Part shown: positions 63,393 to 64,000 of the stretch, in pieces
Layout of the letters: each line of letters opens with the position of its first letter
How positions within the stretch are numbered: position 1 is the stretch's first letter
DNA from: Roseateles_B sp051857535
Lineage (GTDB): Bacteria > Pseudomonadota > Gammaproteobacteria > Burkholderiales > Burkholderiaceae_C
Assembly (NCBI RefSeq): GCF_051857535.1
Contig: NZ_JBPZGY010000007.1
Coordinates: 62,001 to 126,000 of the forward strand
Direction: 5' to 3'
DNA: 64,000 bases
Made by a program: the position numbers and the translations under genes
The notes under the pieces: generated by a model
The model's database searches: none
Seen by the model: only the letters and a program-made list of their open reading frames with translations
Told to the model about the DNA's origin: nothing

Positions 63393-64000
63393 ATGATGCA
63401 AGTGCCACAGCAGGACCTGCCTTGCGTAAGCACCCACCGCGCAGCGCTGCTTCTCCGTGATCTGCACAGCCCCGACCCGCGCAGCGCAAGCTCCAGCTAC
63501 GCAAAACCCAATTGCACGGGATCAATCTACGCAGGACCAAACTGCGCCAGCAGGCCACCAGCGCTGTCACCCCACGCTGGCTTGAGCCTCCTGGAACTCA
63601 TGATCGCCCTGCTCATCACCGCCACCCTGGCCACCCTCACTTGGCCGCGTTTCGAGACGTTCCTTCACAAGGCACGCCGCAGCGAGGCGCAGACGGCCCT
63701 GGCCGAGGTCCTCACTGCCCAGTCCCGCTACCGCAGCACCCACAGGCGCTACGCCGGCAGCCTGGCGGAGCTGGGGCTAGCTGCCAGCCCGCTTATGCAT
63801 TACCAGTTGCGCCTGCTCGATCTACCCAAGTCCACCGACGGCGACGACGATGCCGATGCCGAGCCCTTCAGCAAGGGTTTCGTGGCCCTCGCCGTCCCCC
63901 TGCGCACCAGCACGCAAGCAAGAGACCAGGCCTGTGCAGAGTTGCGCCTTACCCTGCAGGGGCGGCAGCTCACCCACAGTGCCTCCGACAGCGGCGGCAG
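63393..64000 (+). CDS. PilE-like type IV minor pilin, 3' end outside the window
   Basis: The first 202 residues are visible; the frame is open to the window end. GGAGG lies 5-6 bases before the ATG at 63393 (another ATG at 63396). A leader of about 68 residues ends SPHAG/LSLLELMIALLITATLATLTW, a type IV prepilin site with Glu5 present. The pilin body has KARRSEAQTALAEVLTAQSRYRSTHRRYAGSLAELGL, typical of PilE-type minor pilins. The leader contains a repeated YAxPNC motif (YAKPNC, YAGPNC). Normal leaders have 5-30 residues. It is probably part of a pilin operon that continues beyond the window. Confidence 0.78.
   Translation, partial: MMQVPQQDLPCVSTHRAALLLRDLHSPDPRSASSSYAKPNCTGSIYAGPNCASRPPALSPHAGLSLLELMIALLITATLATLTWPRFETFLHKARRSEAQTALAEVLTAQSRYRSTHRRYAGSLAELGLAASPLMHYQLRLLDLPKSTDGDDDADAEPFSKGFVALAVPLRTSTQARDQACAELRLTLQGRQLTHSASDSGG

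Overview
The window is a high-GC, densely coded bacterial chromosome segment. A tandem glycine riboswitch ahead of gcvTHP, a PEP-CTERM exported protein, an extracellular PHB-depolymerase-type esterase, an aerobic nas/nir assimilation operon, TctDE-type two-component genes and the overall gene set point to a betaproteobacterium of order Burkholderiales, probably a Roseateles/Pelomonas-like member. This placement is inference. No rRNA, tRNA, CRISPR array, transposase or prophage gene was recognised.

Layout. 1-7219 (minus strand): nitrate assimilation, nasT then nrtA-nrtB-nrtD-nirB-nirD-nasA (nasA is cut by the window edge). The nrtA leader holds a sigma54 promoter, a two-hexaloop ANTAR RNA target and an overlapping terminator, which fits NasT antitermination. 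7463-14497: two secreted modular proteins that share Ig-like and pre-peptidase C-terminal domains (a HEETH-containing putative metallopeptidase and an M4 thermolysin-type protease), a secreted esterase, and a His-rich UreE-like protein. 14498-17577: a NitT/TauT-type ABC transporter without a binding protein. 17678-20995: a TolB-propeller amidohydrolase. 21093-24780 (minus): response regulator, sensor kinase and a DegP/MucD protease.

24861-31680: glycine catabolism. A tandem glycine riboswitch controls gcvT-gcvH-gcvP, followed by an ASCH-like protein gene and sdaA. glyA at 60764 lies behind a ZTP (pfl) riboswitch, so the serine/glycine/one-carbon genes here are under two different riboswitch classes. 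32796-41750: a glucose-type uptake locus (two-component system, maltoporin-like channel, binding protein, two permeases, ATPase, glucokinase) with two hairpin terminators between the binding protein and permease genes. 41770-51049: housekeeping and metabolic genes (binding proteins, pmbA, yjgA/darP, mogA, cysE, trmJ, suhB, a MobA-like gene, pdxH). 51067-55894 (minus): a MacB/LolD-like ABC pair, a small exported protein and a ZnuD-like TonB receptor, probably a metal-uptake set. 55970-62473: msrA, a YdcF-like protein, ubiD, a lytic transglycosylase, glyA, nrdR. 62739-64000: two minor-pilin genes with unusually long prepilin leaders, the second cut by the window edge.

The most unusual signal not explained by genes is an exact 15-mer, GCAAGACCTGACCCT. 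It occurs five times (318, 3090, 12290, 22981, 50032), always on the plus strand. One copy looks like a recent in-frame insertion of 27 bp with a 6-bp target duplication inside a MobA-like gene. The three copies inside genes are all read in the same frame as Gly-Gln-Val-Leu.
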